A stretch of 64,000 bases of DNA. Origin: Burkholderiales bacterium. GTDB taxonomy: Bacteria; Pseudomonadota; Gammaproteobacteria; Burkholderiales; Nitrosomonadaceae. A model generated the notes under the pieces. That model searched no databases. It saw nothing but the letters and a program-made list of their open reading frames with translations, and had not been told where the DNA came from. This document shows positions 18,857 through 26,876 of this stretch, piece by piece. The DNA lies in NCBI GenBank assembly GCA_024235795.1, contig JACKLR010000001.1, positions 1,178,001 through 1,242,000 of the forward strand, written 5' to 3'. The translations under genes were made by a program, and so were the position numbers. Positions within the stretch are counted from its first letter, which is position 1. Each line of letters begins with the position of its first letter.

Positions 18857-20668
18857 TTATGCAGCCGCGCGCGAAGCACGTTTACGTTCATGCTCGAGCA
18901 GCAGTTTTTTGCGAATACGGATGGTTTTCGGCGTAATTTCAACCAGTTCGTCATCGGCGATAAACTCGATCGCCGATTCCAATGTCAACTGTATCGGCGG
19001 CGTCAGCACTACGGCTTCATCGGTACCCGACGCACGGAAATTGGTCAACTGTTTTCCCTTGATCGGATTGACCACCAAATCGTTATCGCGGCTGTGAATG
19101 CCGATCACCATACCTTCATAGAGTCGGTCTCCCGGACTGACAAACATGCGACCGCGTTCCTGCAGCTTCCACAACGCATACGCAACCGCTTCACCATGCT
19201 CGCCCGAAATCAGCACGCCGTTTCTGCGCGGCGGAATATCCGAGCGCATTGGTGCAAATTCATCAAACACATGACTGATCAGACCGGTGCCACGCGTCAT
19301 GGTCATAAATTCCGACTGGAAACCGATCAGACCACGCGCCGGAATACGGTAATCCAGCCGCACGCGCCCTTTGCCATCGGAAACCATATCCTGCAATTCG
19401 CCGCGCCGTTCACCGAGCGCTTCCATTACGGCACCCTGACTGGATTCTTCCACATCAACAGTCAGCATTTCAAACGGCTCGCATTTGACGCCGTCAATCT
19501 CGCGCACCACCACCCTCGGGCGCGATACCGCGAGTTCATAACCTTCCCGGCGCATATTTTCCAGCAGAATCGTCAGATGCAGTTCACCACGGCCTGAAAC
19601 CAGGAACGCATCGGTATCGCCGGTTTCTTCCATACGCATGGCGACATTGGTCAGCAATTCCTTTTCCAGCCGTTCGCGCAACTGGCGGCTGGTCACAAAT
19701 TTGCCCTCTTGTCCGGCAAACGGCGAGGTATTGACCTGAAAAGTCATTGATATGGTTGGTTCGTCAACCATGCTGATCGGCAGGGCTTCCGGACTGTCAA
19801 TGTCCGCAACCGTCGTGCCAATACTGAGCTCGTCAATCCCATTGATCGACACAATATCCCCGGCCTGCGCCTCAACCACCTGTTCGCGTTCAAGACCGCG
19901 GAAACAAAGCACCTGATTCACTTTTTTTCGAGTCACCTTATCGCCCGTCATCACCATGACTTCCTGACCGGGTTTCAACCGCCCGCGCCGGATACGGCCA
20001 ATGCCGATGCGCCCGACAAAACTCGAGTAATCCAGCGTGCTGATCTGTAACTGCAACGGTTCATCGGGATTACCTTCAGGCGCCTTGACATGTTCGATAA
20101 TGGTTTCAAACAACGGACGCATATTTTCGCCCGGTTGCGAGTAATCCAGCGACGCATAGCCGTTCAACGCCGATGCATACACCACTGGAAAATCGAGCTG
20201 CGCATCACTCGCGCCAAGTTTGTCGAACAGATCGAATGTCTGGTCGATGACCCAATCCGGGCGCGCGCCCGGCCGGTCGACCTTGTTCACCACCACAATC
20301 GGATTCAATCCCAGCGCCAGCGCCTTCTTGGTAACAAACCGCGTTTGCGGCATCGGCCCTTCCACTGCATCGACCAGCAGCAATACGCCATCGACCATCG
20401 ATAACACCCGCTCGACTTCCCCGCCAAAATCCGCATGCCCCGGCGTATCGACAATATTGATATGAACGTCTTCATAATCAATCGCACAGTTTTTGGATAA
20501 AATGGTAATACCGCGCTCACGTTCGATATCGTTTGAATCCATGATGCGATCGGAAACCTGCTGATGCGCGGCAAAAGTCCCCGCCTGGTGCAACAACTTG
20601 TCAACCAGCGTGGTTTTGCCATGATCTACGTGGGCAATAATCGCGATATTACGGATAGGGCGGGACAT
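18857..20668 (-). CDS. typA: Ribosome-associated GTPase TypA/BipA
   Basis: Translational GTPase used under stress and cold; about 603 aa. G1 motif AHVDHGKTT near residue 16, G3 DTPGHADFGGE, G4 NKVDRPGARP, then EF-G-like domains III and V and the TypA C-terminal domain. I chose ATG 20668 (MSRPIRNIAIIAHVDHG) with GAGGAA upstream; the longer TTG start at 20683 would begin inside that RBS. It is the last core gene before the integron. Confidence 0.97.
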   Translation of the reverse strand: MSRPIRNIAIIAHVDHGKTTLVDKLLHQAGTFAAHQQVSDRIMDSNDIERERGITILSKNCAIDYEDVHINIVDTPGHADFGGEVERVLSMVDGVLLLVDAVEGPMPQTRFVTKKALALGLNPIVVVNKVDRPGARPDWVIDQTFDLFDKLGASDAQLDFPVVYASALNGYASLDYSQPGENMRPLFETIIEHVKAPEGNPDEPLQLQISTLDYSSFVGRIGIGRIRRGRLKPGQEVMVMTGDKVTRKKVNQVLCFRGLEREQVVEAQAGDIVSINGIDELSIGTTVADIDSPEALPISMVDEPTISMTFQVNTSPFAGQEGKFVTSRQLRERLEKELLTNVAMRMEETGDTDAFLVSGRGELHLTILLENMRREGYELAVSRPRVVVREIDGVKCEPFEMLTVDVEESSQGAVMEALGERRGELQDMVSDGKGRVRLDYRIPARGLIGFQSEFMTMTRGTGLISHVFDEFAPMRSDIPPRRNGVLISGEHGEAVAYALWKLQERGRMFVSPGDRLYEGMVIGIHSRDNDLVVNPIKGKQLTNFRASGTDEAVVLTPPIQLTLESAIEFIADDELVEITPKTIRIRKKLLLEHERKRASRAAA

Positions 20669-20828
20669 AAAAAAATTCCTCAAAATATACAGTTACAGAC
20701 ACTCAACAGGGGCAGCATTATATCAGTCTATGATTGACAAGGCTAATGTGCAAAAAGGGATTGTTTCTGACACAAATCAGGAGATGGAGATTTTGTTGGG
20801 GAAAACAAGGGCTGTTTAACGTGTGATG

Positions 20829-21824
20829 CTACAATCTATCCAGCGGGCTGACAACTGCCTTGCCACCCTTATTCAAAACATGCGTATATATCATTGTCGT
20901 TGAAACATCGCTATGCCCGAGTAATTCCTGCACGGTACGGATATCATAACCGGCTTGCAGGATATGCGTTGCAAAACTGTGGCGCAGCGTATGGGGTGAT
21001 GTTGGCTTGACTATACTCGCAGCCAATGCCGCTTTCTTGACATAGCGCTGCACCTGTTTTTCATCGACATGATGGCGGCGCTCAGCTTGACTGCGCGGAT
21101 CTATCGAATATTTCCGGGCGGCAAACACATATTGCCAGCCCCACTCCCTGGGTGCATTGGGATATTTAACAGCCAGCGCATTCGGCAACCAGACATCTGC
21201 CTTGCCCAGTTTGATATCCTGTTCATGCCATTCTCGACGCATTTCAAGCTGATGGCGCATGGCATCCAACAAGCTTCCGGGCAGCATCGTCACCCGATCC
21301 TTACCGCCCTTGCCATCACGCACGATGATTTCTCCACGTGTCAATTCGACATCCTTGACACGCAATCTTACTGCTTCCATAAGCCGCATGCCTGTGCCAT
21401 ATAACAGCTTGATAATCAGGCCAACCGGCTCAGGAGCCGACGCAGCCTCACGCAAAAGTGCCTGAACTTCCAAAGGCGTTAATACGACCGGTAAACGCCT
21501 GGGTTTTTTAGACCGCTCGAATCCATCCAACCACGGCAAATCCGATCCAATAACTTCACGGTACAGAAATAGAATGGCCGATAATGCCTGGTTCTGTGTG
21601 GAACTGGATACATGTCGCTCATTGGCCAGATAAGTCAAAAAGCGCTCCACTTCAACAGCGCCCATTTCGACAGGATGACGCTTGCCATTGAAAATAATAT
21701 AGTGTTTAATCCATGAAATATAAGTTTTTTCCGTGCTTAAACTGTAGTGCTTGTATCTTATTTTCTCTCTTACTTGATCAAGCAGTTTTTTAGGCGGCGG
21801 CATTGTCGTATTTTCTTGTGCCAT
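20829..21824 (-). CDS. intI: Integron integrase IntI (tyrosine recombinase)
   Basis: 331 aa site-specific recombinase that inserts and excises cassettes at attI and attC. N-terminal SAM-like DNA-binding domain (12-95), catalytic domain with Arg147, His278, Arg281, His304 and nucleophile Tyr313 (TMIYTHV). The extra IntI-specific patch around residues 205-255 (ADVWLPNALAVKYPNA, WGWQYVFAA, RHHVDE) separates it from XerC/XerD. The reading frame is intact, so the enzyme is probably functional. Confidence 0.96.
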   Translation of the reverse strand: MAQENTTMPPPKKLLDQVREKIRYKHYSLSTEKTYISWIKHYIIFNGKRHPVEMGAVEVERFLTYLANERHVSSSTQNQALSAILFLYREVIGSDLPWLDGFERSKKPRRLPVVLTPLEVQALLREAASAPEPVGLIIKLLYGTGMRLMEAVRLRVKDVELTRGEIIVRDGKGGKDRVTMLPGSLLDAMRHQLEMRREWHEQDIKLGKADVWLPNALAVKYPNAPREWGWQYVFAARKYSIDPRSQAERRHHVDEKQVQRYVKKAALAASIVKPTSPHTLRHSFATHILQAGYDIRTVQELLGHSDVSTTMIYTHVLNKGGKAVVSPLDRL

Positions 21825-21886
21825 TTGTCTTTTTAAACAGAGGATTTACGTTTGAATACAGTATGCTAATTAATAATTACCATAGT

Positions 21887-21936
21887 TATACGACATTTCC
21901 CGCCAGATTATTAGACAAAATGTCGTATATATTACG
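21887..21936. promoter_or_regulatory. attI region with perfect 12-bp inverted repeat
   Basis: TATACGACATTT (21887-21898) and AAATGTCGTATA (21918-21929) form a perfect 12-bp inverted repeat with a 19-nt spacer, ending 7 bp before the recombination point (G21936^TT). It lies in the intI-cassette divergent region where attI and the Pc promoter are expected. It may be a pair of IntI binding sites or a repressor operator; neither can be shown from sequence alone. Confidence 0.6.
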
Positions 21937-22252
21937 TTCCCTAACATTGAGCGCTACGAATGACAAAATTCTTTCAGTTTATAAGAAAAGTAGCGGGTTT
22001 ATACAACGCGGAAAAACTGCTAATGTGCGGAGCGCAATTTGCGCGCACGCATAATACCGCAGGTATTGATGCGGACACACAAGCCGCGCTCCGTATGAAA
22101 AGCAAGATATTTCAGGTTAATTGCCCAAAATTTGCGTTGAACAATGGTTTGGATTTTGCCCCGCACTCAATATCAGAGAACGCGGCATTGGAGAGAACAC
22201 CGTTCACTTCGTTCACGGCTTTGCCCCTGCGGGGTATCTCTCAATTTAAACG
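21937..22252 (+). repeat. Integron cassette 1 (copy A of a 316-bp duplicated cassette)
   Basis: Base-for-base identical to cassette 4 (25295-25610). An open frame from ATG 21960 of about 98 codons runs through the whole cassette including the attC and into the next cassette with no own stop; its product (MTKFFQFIRKVAGLYNAEK...) matches nothing I know and may be non-coding. The interior folds: CGGAGCGC (22028-22035) pairs with GCGCTCCG (22086-22093) around AATACC/GGTATT (22053-22067). attC: R'' AGAGAAC 22175-22181, L-box stem ATTGGAGAGA/TCTCTCAAT with one extrahelical base, R' at 22252. Confidence 0.85.
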
Positions 22253-22258
22253 TTGGGG
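22175..22258 (+). other. attC site of cassette 1
   Basis: R'' AGAGAAC (22175-22181), L'' ATTGGAGAGA, apical hairpin GCCCCTGCGGGG, L' TCTCTCAAT (one bulged base) and R' GTTGGGG (22252-22258). R'' pairs with the cassette's own first bases GTTCCCT with one mismatch. Confidence 0.8.
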
Positions 22259-22263
22259 GTCGC

Positions 22264-22791
22264 ATGCCGAATAAGCGCCGGGCAGTGCAGGAGGCACATG
22301 AACGGTTCACCGTCGGCCTATTTTTGGAATCCTTCAATCGTCGACATCACTCCAACTTCGCTGTCGTTGAAGAACCCAATCCACCGGAAGCGATCATCCG
22401 GTCTGGACGCAAAACACGATGGGTCGAAGTGACGACAGCTTTCTGGAACCAATCCTTTGCGATTGACGTTTACTCCTATGCCACCGAAGGGGAAGTTCAT
22501 CGCCCCATTGGTGACGGAGTCTTCGTTGGCCCCGACGAGGAATTTGCCAAGAATTTCGTCTCCGTCGTAAAGCAGAAACTAGAAAAGGCGACCTACGGAA
22601 AGTTCAGGGACCGCCACGGCCCCGGCTACTTGGTCGTCTCAGTCCAGTATCCGCTGTTTGGCCAACACACCATGCACTATATAGCCAAAGCTTGGTCATC
22701 GCTCGCGGTGAATGACCAGGGTTGCTTCCGCTCCATCTATGTGGCCAATCGTGTGTTCAGTGGCTACCGGGTGTTCTTGTGGCGGCCTTAA
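22264..22791 (+). CDS. Cassette 2 protein, possible PD-(D/E)XK-like fold
   Basis: 175 aa from ATG 22264, 11 bp into the cassette; an open frame extends upstream through the attC of cassette 1 but that start is not credible. No family recognised with certainty. The segment EEPNPPEAII (36-45) followed by RWVEVTTAFW (52-61) resembles the D/E...ExK core of restriction-endonuclease-like proteins, with Thr where Lys is expected. Charged, soluble, no signal peptide. Typical small single-gene cassette product. Confidence 0.6.
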   Translation: MPNKRRAVQEAHERFTVGLFLESFNRRHHSNFAVVEEPNPPEAIIRSGRKTRWVEVTTAFWNQSFAIDVYSYATEGEVHRPIGDGVFVGPDEEFAKNFVSVVKQKLEKATYGKFRDRHGPGYLVVSVQYPLFGQHTMHYIAKAWSSLAVNDQGCFRSIYVANRVFSGYRVFLWRP

Positions 22792-22798
22792 CGGCGAC

Positions 22799-22867
22799 CC
22801 CCAACCCTGCGGTCGAGCGGACCTTGCGCATAAAGCCGCGCAAGGCCACTCACCTTGAACGTTATAC
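22799..22867 (+). other. attC site of cassette 2
   Basis: R'' CCCCAAC (22799-22805), exactly complementary to this cassette's start GTTGGGG; arms ACCTTGCGC and GCGCAAGGCC-like with an AT-rich loop; R' GTTATAC (22861-22867). Confidence 0.88.
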
Positions 22868-23215
22868 CGAATAGGAACTTGCATGTTATTCGAGATCACA
22901 AAAAATTATTCTTTAAAGAGGTATCTCTCGAAATGGCAGCCCCGAGAATTGGATGTCGAAAAATTCATTGTATCAGCCGATAGCGATAACAACATCCTTG
23001 ATCCTTCTGTGTTTGGCGAGCCTCTATTAATCATCAGCAATCAGGTTAAAACGAAGTTCAAGAAAAGGGCCGATATTCTAGCCATAGATCGCTACGGAAA
23101 CGGTGTGATTATTGAGTTAAAACGAGATCGGGGATTTTTAGGCGTTGAAACTCAAGCGCTACAGTATCTTGCCGACTTTTCCGCATATAAAGGTCAAGAC
23201 TTTATAAAACAATTT

Positions 23216-24500
23216 CACTACTGTCCGGTTAAACAAAGCTGAACCCGAAATCAAGCTGGGGACTTGATAAACGATGTCCCTTTCTTCGCTCTGTATCCGG
23301 GTTCAACAGTTGTATTAAAGTGCGTCGACTGGTCAAATTGACGCTGATCAATCGATAAATTTGTTGCAGGGATAGGCGCGAATAGCCGCCCAGTTGTACC
23401 AACTTGATCATCAAATAGGTGATCATTGCGACCAGCACTTGGATATGCATTGCATTTTTATTGCGCCCCAGGAATTGTTTTATTTTCAGGTTCTGCTTGA
23501 TCCACTTGAAAAACAGTTCAATCTGCCACCGCTGCTTATATAAAGCAGCAATCTCCTCAGCAGAGAATTCAAGGTCATTGCTGATAAACACCAACCGCTT
23601 CTGATCTTCCGCGCGCAAGAAGGTGATCCGCCGTAACGGTACGGGGCAAGCTTTCTTCGCTTTGGCTGAGCTCAATCGGATAATCTCATCGCTGAGTACA
23701 CCATCACCCTGAGCCGTTCGGGTTTCAACCACTTCATACAAGGCATTGCTTTTCATGCGCCCTACAAACCTTGATCCTTGTTCTGTGAGCGCATAATACC
23801 AGCCATAATCATTGTAAGCACGGTCCACCACGTATGTGACGCCCGGCATCATCGGTAGACTGGATAAGGCTTTACGGTCATTGACTTTGGCCTCGGTCAT
23901 CTCAAAAAACACTGGTACTTCAGCATGCGGATCATAGACAGTATGCAGCTTGATGCCTGCCCTGGTGGAACGGAAGCGAGCCCATTCAAACCGATTAAGG
24001 TTCAAATCCAGCGTAGTTGAATCAATCAGCCGCACCATATCTTGAGCCTCCTGTTTAGGGAGTGCTGTGCGCACCTGATTGAGCAAGTAGAAAAAGGCTT
24101 CCTGAAAGACTGCCACCGGCCGATTCTGGTTCGCATCGGCCAGCGATGAGCGTCGTATCACTCGAGTACCCCAATGATAATGGTGGACGCTTTTACTGTT
24201 GAAACTATCGACCAGATCACGCAGCGATTGGCGGCCTGAGAGCTGACAAAACAGCAGTGCTACCAATTGGTCCCAACAATTGAGTAAACGGGTCCGATGA
24301 TCACCCTTATGGCGGTCAACAACATTTTGAAAACGATGTCGCGGTAAAAATTTCAAAAGCTGATTCAGTACAGTGTTATGATATTTCATGCTCAGGTCCT
24401 TGGTGGGAAAATAGCTGTTTGGGTAAACGCTATTTTACCTGATAACCAAGGTGCTTGGGCTTCTTAGACCTTCCTGGTATTTCTTAACCGGACAGCAATG
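23216..24500 (-). mobile_element. IS4-family insertion sequence in cassette 3
   Basis: 1285 bp. Terminal inverted repeats: left CACTACTGTCCGGTTAA (23216-23232) against the complement of the right end (24484-24500), 14 of 17 positions equal. Flanked by a perfect 9-bp target duplication AAACAATTT (23207-23215 and 24501-24509). One intact transposase gene on the minus strand. It looks recent because the target duplication is perfect and the host frame is otherwise undamaged. Confidence 0.93.
23229..24389 (-). CDS. IS4-family DDE transposase
   Basis: 386 aa, intact. N-terminal DUF4372-like region (to ~75), then a DDE_Tnp_1 catalytic domain with Asp123 (RLIDSTTLDL), Asp189 (VVDRAYNDYG) and the IS4-type Y-R-E-K signature in YKQRWQIELFFKWIKQ near residue 290 carrying the catalytic Glu. 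Its stop lies within the terminal inverted repeat. Only copy of this element in the window. Confidence 0.93.
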   Translation of the reverse strand: MKYHNTVLNQLLKFLPRHRFQNVVDRHKGDHRTRLLNCWDQLVALLFCQLSGRQSLRDLVDSFNSKSVHHYHWGTRVIRRSSLADANQNRPVAVFQEAFFYLLNQVRTALPKQEAQDMVRLIDSTTLDLNLNRFEWARFRSTRAGIKLHTVYDPHAEVPVFFEMTEAKVNDRKALSSLPMMPGVTYVVDRAYNDYGWYYALTEQGSRFVGRMKSNALYEVVETRTAQGDGVLSDEIIRLSSAKAKKACPVPLRRITFLRAEDQKRLVFISNDLEFSAEEIAALYKQRWQIELFFKWIKQNLKIKQFLGRNKNAMHIQVLVAMITYLMIKLVQLGGYSRLSLQQIYRLISVNLTSRRTLIQLLNPDTERRKGHRLSSPQLDFGFSFV

Positions 24501-25229
24501 AAACAATTTTCAAAAACAAATACTCAATTAGAAGAAGAAATTAACTCTTTCATCGGTGGCAATGCCACTTTAAAAGACATTAATAAGTCAAGTCGTATCA
24601 TTTTGTTGGCTAGAGAGTTTGATCCAACTATTTACTCTATGGGCGAGTGGCTTTCAAATAATGGCGTAGCATTTCGCTGTATCCGATATGAGCCTACTGA
24701 AATAGATGAAAAGCGTTTCATTTCTTTCAGTATTGCCTTTGATCGATCTAAAGATATATTAAATCCACTTTCTCTTGGGGCAACCGCTAGAGAACCCAGC
24801 TATTACTGGCACAATATCGCTCGCCCCGATCAAGAATGGTGGGAGTATTTAATTGAAGCAAAACAAATTCCAGCTTGTTTCGATAGTGCGCCAGGCGACC
24901 AAGGAGAAAAAATATTAACCAGTTATATATCTGGTGATGTAATCGTTGCGTATTCTAAGGGTTTTGGTGCAATTGGTTGGGGTGTAATTGAAAAGCCTGA
25001 GTCTTATAAACTTGCAAAGGTTGGGGGTGCTGAAGACCGCTTGAAAGGTGATTGTATGCATAGGCTTTCAATTAATTGGAAAGCGGTAGCAACTGATCTA
25101 TCAGAAGGTATCAAACCTGCCGATGTTCGAGATAATTTTGATATTTACCATCCATTGAGCACATCGGTAAGTATTGACCCATTCAAAGCAAAGCGCCTTA
25201 TAGAAGAGCTGAACATTAAATGCAAAAGG

Positions 25230-25300
25230 GTATAACAATTAGCTTCACCGGAAAAAATACTCGCTGCGCTCGCATTTTTCCGGTGAGCTAGGCGTTCCCT
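25230..25300 (+). other. attC site of cassette 3
   Basis: R'' GTATAAC (25230-25236), exactly complementary to the cassette's own start GTTATAC 2.4 kb upstream; long stem TCACCGGAAAAA/TTTTTCCGGTGA with one extrahelical T; R' GTTCCCT (25294-25300). The stop codon of the cassette gene (TAA 25233-25235) is part of R''. Confidence 0.9.
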
Positions 25301-25610
25301 AACATTGAGCGCTACGAATGACAAAATTCTTTCAGTTTATAAGAAAAGTAGCGGGTTTATACAACGCGGAAAAACTGCTAATGTGCGGAGCGCAATTTGC
25401 GCGCACGCATAATACCGCAGGTATTGATGCGGACACACAAGCCGCGCTCCGTATGAAAAGCAAGATATTTCAGGTTAATTGCCCAAAATTTGCGTTGAAC
25501 AATGGTTTGGATTTTGCCCCGCACTCAATATCAGAGAACGCGGCATTGGAGAGAACACCGTTCACTTCGTTCACGGCTTTGCCCCTGCGGGGTATCTCTC
25601 AATTTAAACG
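25295..25610 (+). repeat. Integron cassette 4 (copy B of the 316-bp duplicated cassette)
   Basis: Identical over all 316 bp to cassette 1, attC (25533-25616) included. Its open frame starts at ATG 25318 and ends at TAG formed only by the first bases of cassette 5 (GTTAGCC), so the stop is supplied by the neighbour. That argues for a non-coding or regulatory cassette rather than a normal gene. The same interior hairpin (CGGAGCGC/GCGCTCCG) is present. Confidence 0.9.
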
Positions 25611-25616
25611 TTAGCC
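25533..25616 (+). other. attC site of cassette 4
   Basis: Same sequence as attC of cassette 1 up to the junction: R'' AGAGAAC (25533-25539), R' GTTAGCC (25610-25616), the last six bases coming from cassette 5. Confidence 0.85.
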
Positions 25617-25636
25617 ACCTCTAGACCGAGCCCTAA

Positions 25637-26149
25637 TTGATGATGGAAATCCGGAATGAAGAACCGACAGACCGGGATACCGTTCGCCATCTGAACTTGA
25701 CCGCATTCGATAACGGCTCGGAGGCCGCACTCGTCGACAAGCTCCGTACCTCATGTAAAGGCTATCTCGCGTTCGTCGCTGTCGAAGATGGAACGGTCGT
25801 TGGCCACATACTGTTTACACCGGTCACAGTTGATGGCTCGAATGTCGTGGGAATGGGTTTAGCGCCAATGGCCGTGTTACCTTCGCATCAGAGAAAGGGC
25901 ATCGGATCTCAACTTGTCCGGCATGGGCTTGAACACTTACGTCAATCTGGCTGCCCTTTCGTCATCGTCTTGGGACACCCCGAATATTACCCACGCTTTG
26001 GCTTTGAGGTTGCATCGCGATACCGCCTTCGCTGCCAATGGGAAGGGGTGCCTGATGAAGCATTCATGGTGGCCGTTCTCGATAACGATGCCTTGCCCAA
26101 AGCCGGTGGCATCGCACGGTATCGCGGGGAGTTCGATGATGCCATATAG
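25637..26149 (+). CDS. Cassette 5: GNAT-family N-acetyltransferase (YhbS-like)
   Basis: 170 aa. GNAT fold with the acetyl-CoA pyrophosphate-binding loop VLPSHQRKGIGSQLV (about residues 80-94; Q/RxxGxG present), and the YhbS-type segment VLGHPEYYPRFGFE near residue 120. Substrate unknown; small-molecule or protein acetylation, including drug or toxin inactivation, are possible. Acetyltransferases are among the most common integron cassette products. Starts 26 bp after the cassette boundary. Confidence 0.88.
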   Translation: MMMEIRNEEPTDRDTVRHLNLTAFDNGSEAALVDKLRTSCKGYLAFVAVEDGTVVGHILFTPVTVDGSNVVGMGLAPMAVLPSHQRKGIGSQLVRHGLEHLRQSGCPFVIVLGHPEYYPRFGFEVASRYRLRCQWEGVPDEAFMVAVLDNDALPKAGGIARYRGEFDDAI

Positions 26150-26151
26150 GT

Positions 26152-26218
26152 GGCTAACCCAGCATTCCACCGGACCTGCGCGAAAGGCCGCGCAGTCCGG
26201 TGAATTCAAACGTTAGCC
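26152..26218 (+). other. attC site of cassette 5
   Basis: R'' GGCTAAC (26152-26158) is exactly complementary to R' and to the cassette start GTTAGCC; stem TTCCACCGGACCTGCGCG/CGCGCAGTCCGGTGAA with small mismatches; R' at 26212-26218. A textbook attC. Confidence 0.93.
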
Positions 26219-26223
26219 TTCAT

Positions 26224-26787
26224 ATGGCCTGGCAGATGCTCCACTTTTCCGAACTACAGCAGCTACCTGTTCACGAACAGGTTCTCGCTTTCGCTGGGGC
26301 TTATCTCGACTCCGCAGAAGTACTTTGCAATAGCCTATGTTCTGACAAGGAACGCGCAAACTATGCGCATGGATCGGTAGTCATGTCCCTCGCGTTTCAC
26401 TCACTTGAACTCTTCTTTAAAGGTTGTATCTTGAAGTCGTTCCCCACAGAGCAGTTCGGCGGAAAAGCCGGCCACGACTTGGACGCGCTCTCTAAACGCT
26501 TTTTCAAGCTCTATCCGAAGAAAGAGTTCCAATTTGAAGTGCCGTTCCGGCACGAGATTCCCGAAGTAGTCGGAGGAATGGCCGCCGATAAACTTGCTGA
26601 ATTGCTGACCCATATCGAGGAACATAAAAAAAGGGTTCCTGAAGACCAGCGCCATCGGTATCCTGCAGGCGTGGACGGCAAGACTTGGGATGGTGCGTTC
26701 GGCTTTGAGCCAAATTCATTCTTGGTTACTCTTCGTGAGTTGCAACAAGTTTACGCACGCATTCGGCCTCTGATTTATGCAGTCTAA
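26224..26787 (+). CDS. Cassette 6 protein, HEPN-like
   Basis: 187 aa from ATG 26224, inside the cassette; a GTG at 26200 lies in the previous attC and is rejected. Mostly helical. The segment VVMSLAFHSLELFFKGCIL (52-70) with GHDLDALSKRFF (83-94) is the pattern of HEPN-type helical domains (conserved polar residue in the long helix, then HDL). The catalytic RNase Rx4-6H motif is not clearly present, so this may be a non-catalytic HEPN as in antitoxin/toxin or nucleotidyltransferase partners. Function unknown. Confidence 0.6.
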   Translation: MAWQMLHFSELQQLPVHEQVLAFAGAYLDSAEVLCNSLCSDKERANYAHGSVVMSLAFHSLELFFKGCILKSFPTEQFGGKAGHDLDALSKRFFKLYPKKEFQFEVPFRHEIPEVVGGMAADKLAELLTHIEEHKKRVPEDQRHRYPAGVDGKTWDGAFGFEPNSFLVTLRELQQVYARIRPLIYAV

Positions 26788-26868
26788 CATGGCGCTCAAC
26801 CTCACTCCCTTCGGTCGCTGGACGCTGCGCGATAAAGCCGCGCTGCGCCGGTTAGCTTTACGTTAGCT
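26782..26868 (+). other. attC site of cassette 6
   Basis: R'' GTCTAAC (26782-26788), one mismatch to the complement of the cassette start GTTAGCC; stem GCTGCGCG/CGCGCTGCGC; R' GTTAGCT (26862-26868). The gene's TAA stop (26785-26787) lies in R''. Confidence 0.85.
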
Positions 26869-26876
26869 GCAGGAAA

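Larger units (their letters stand above)
22883..25235 (+). pseudogene. Cassette 3 gene: NucS-like PD-(D/E)XK nuclease with EVE/PUA-like C-terminal domain, split by an IS
   Basis: Two open segments, 22883-23215 and 24510-25235, join in frame when the IS (23216-24500) and one copy of the 9-bp duplication AAACAATTT are removed: ...DFIKQF + SKTNTQLEEE..., giving 352 aa. The N-terminal part resembles DUF91/NucS nucleases and shows D64, then E78-L-K80 (RADILAID...VIIELKRD), the PD-(D/E)XK core. The C-terminal part, with SGDVIVAYSKGFGAIGWGVIEKP and a HRLSINW strand, resembles EVE/PUA-type modified-base-binding domains. Such fusions are known or predicted as modification-dependent restriction nucleases; the substrate here is inference. 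As it stands the protein is truncated after residue 111 plus IS-derived residues. Confidence 0.8.

Noticed and set aside
18890..19597. 235-codon plus-strand frame opposite typA
   Set aside because: Shadow of typA; His/Gln/Arg-rich translation typical of antisense frames.
21840..21870. Possible LexA box in the intI promoter
   Set aside because: Only one half (TACTGTAT) is present on the minus strand; the matching CAG half at the right spacing is missing.
22144..22263. Upstream extension of the cassette 2 gene
   Set aside because: Would start inside the attC of cassette 1; ATG 22264 lies just inside the cassette, as for other cassettes.
21960..22274. Cassette 1 open frame as a real gene
   Set aside because: No own stop codon, spans the whole attC, no recognised family; kept only as part of the cassette description.
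23242..23242. The 119-aa frame 22883-23242 as a complete small protein
   Set aside because: Its last residues (CPVKQS) are encoded by the IS terminal repeat; it is the truncated front half of the split gene.
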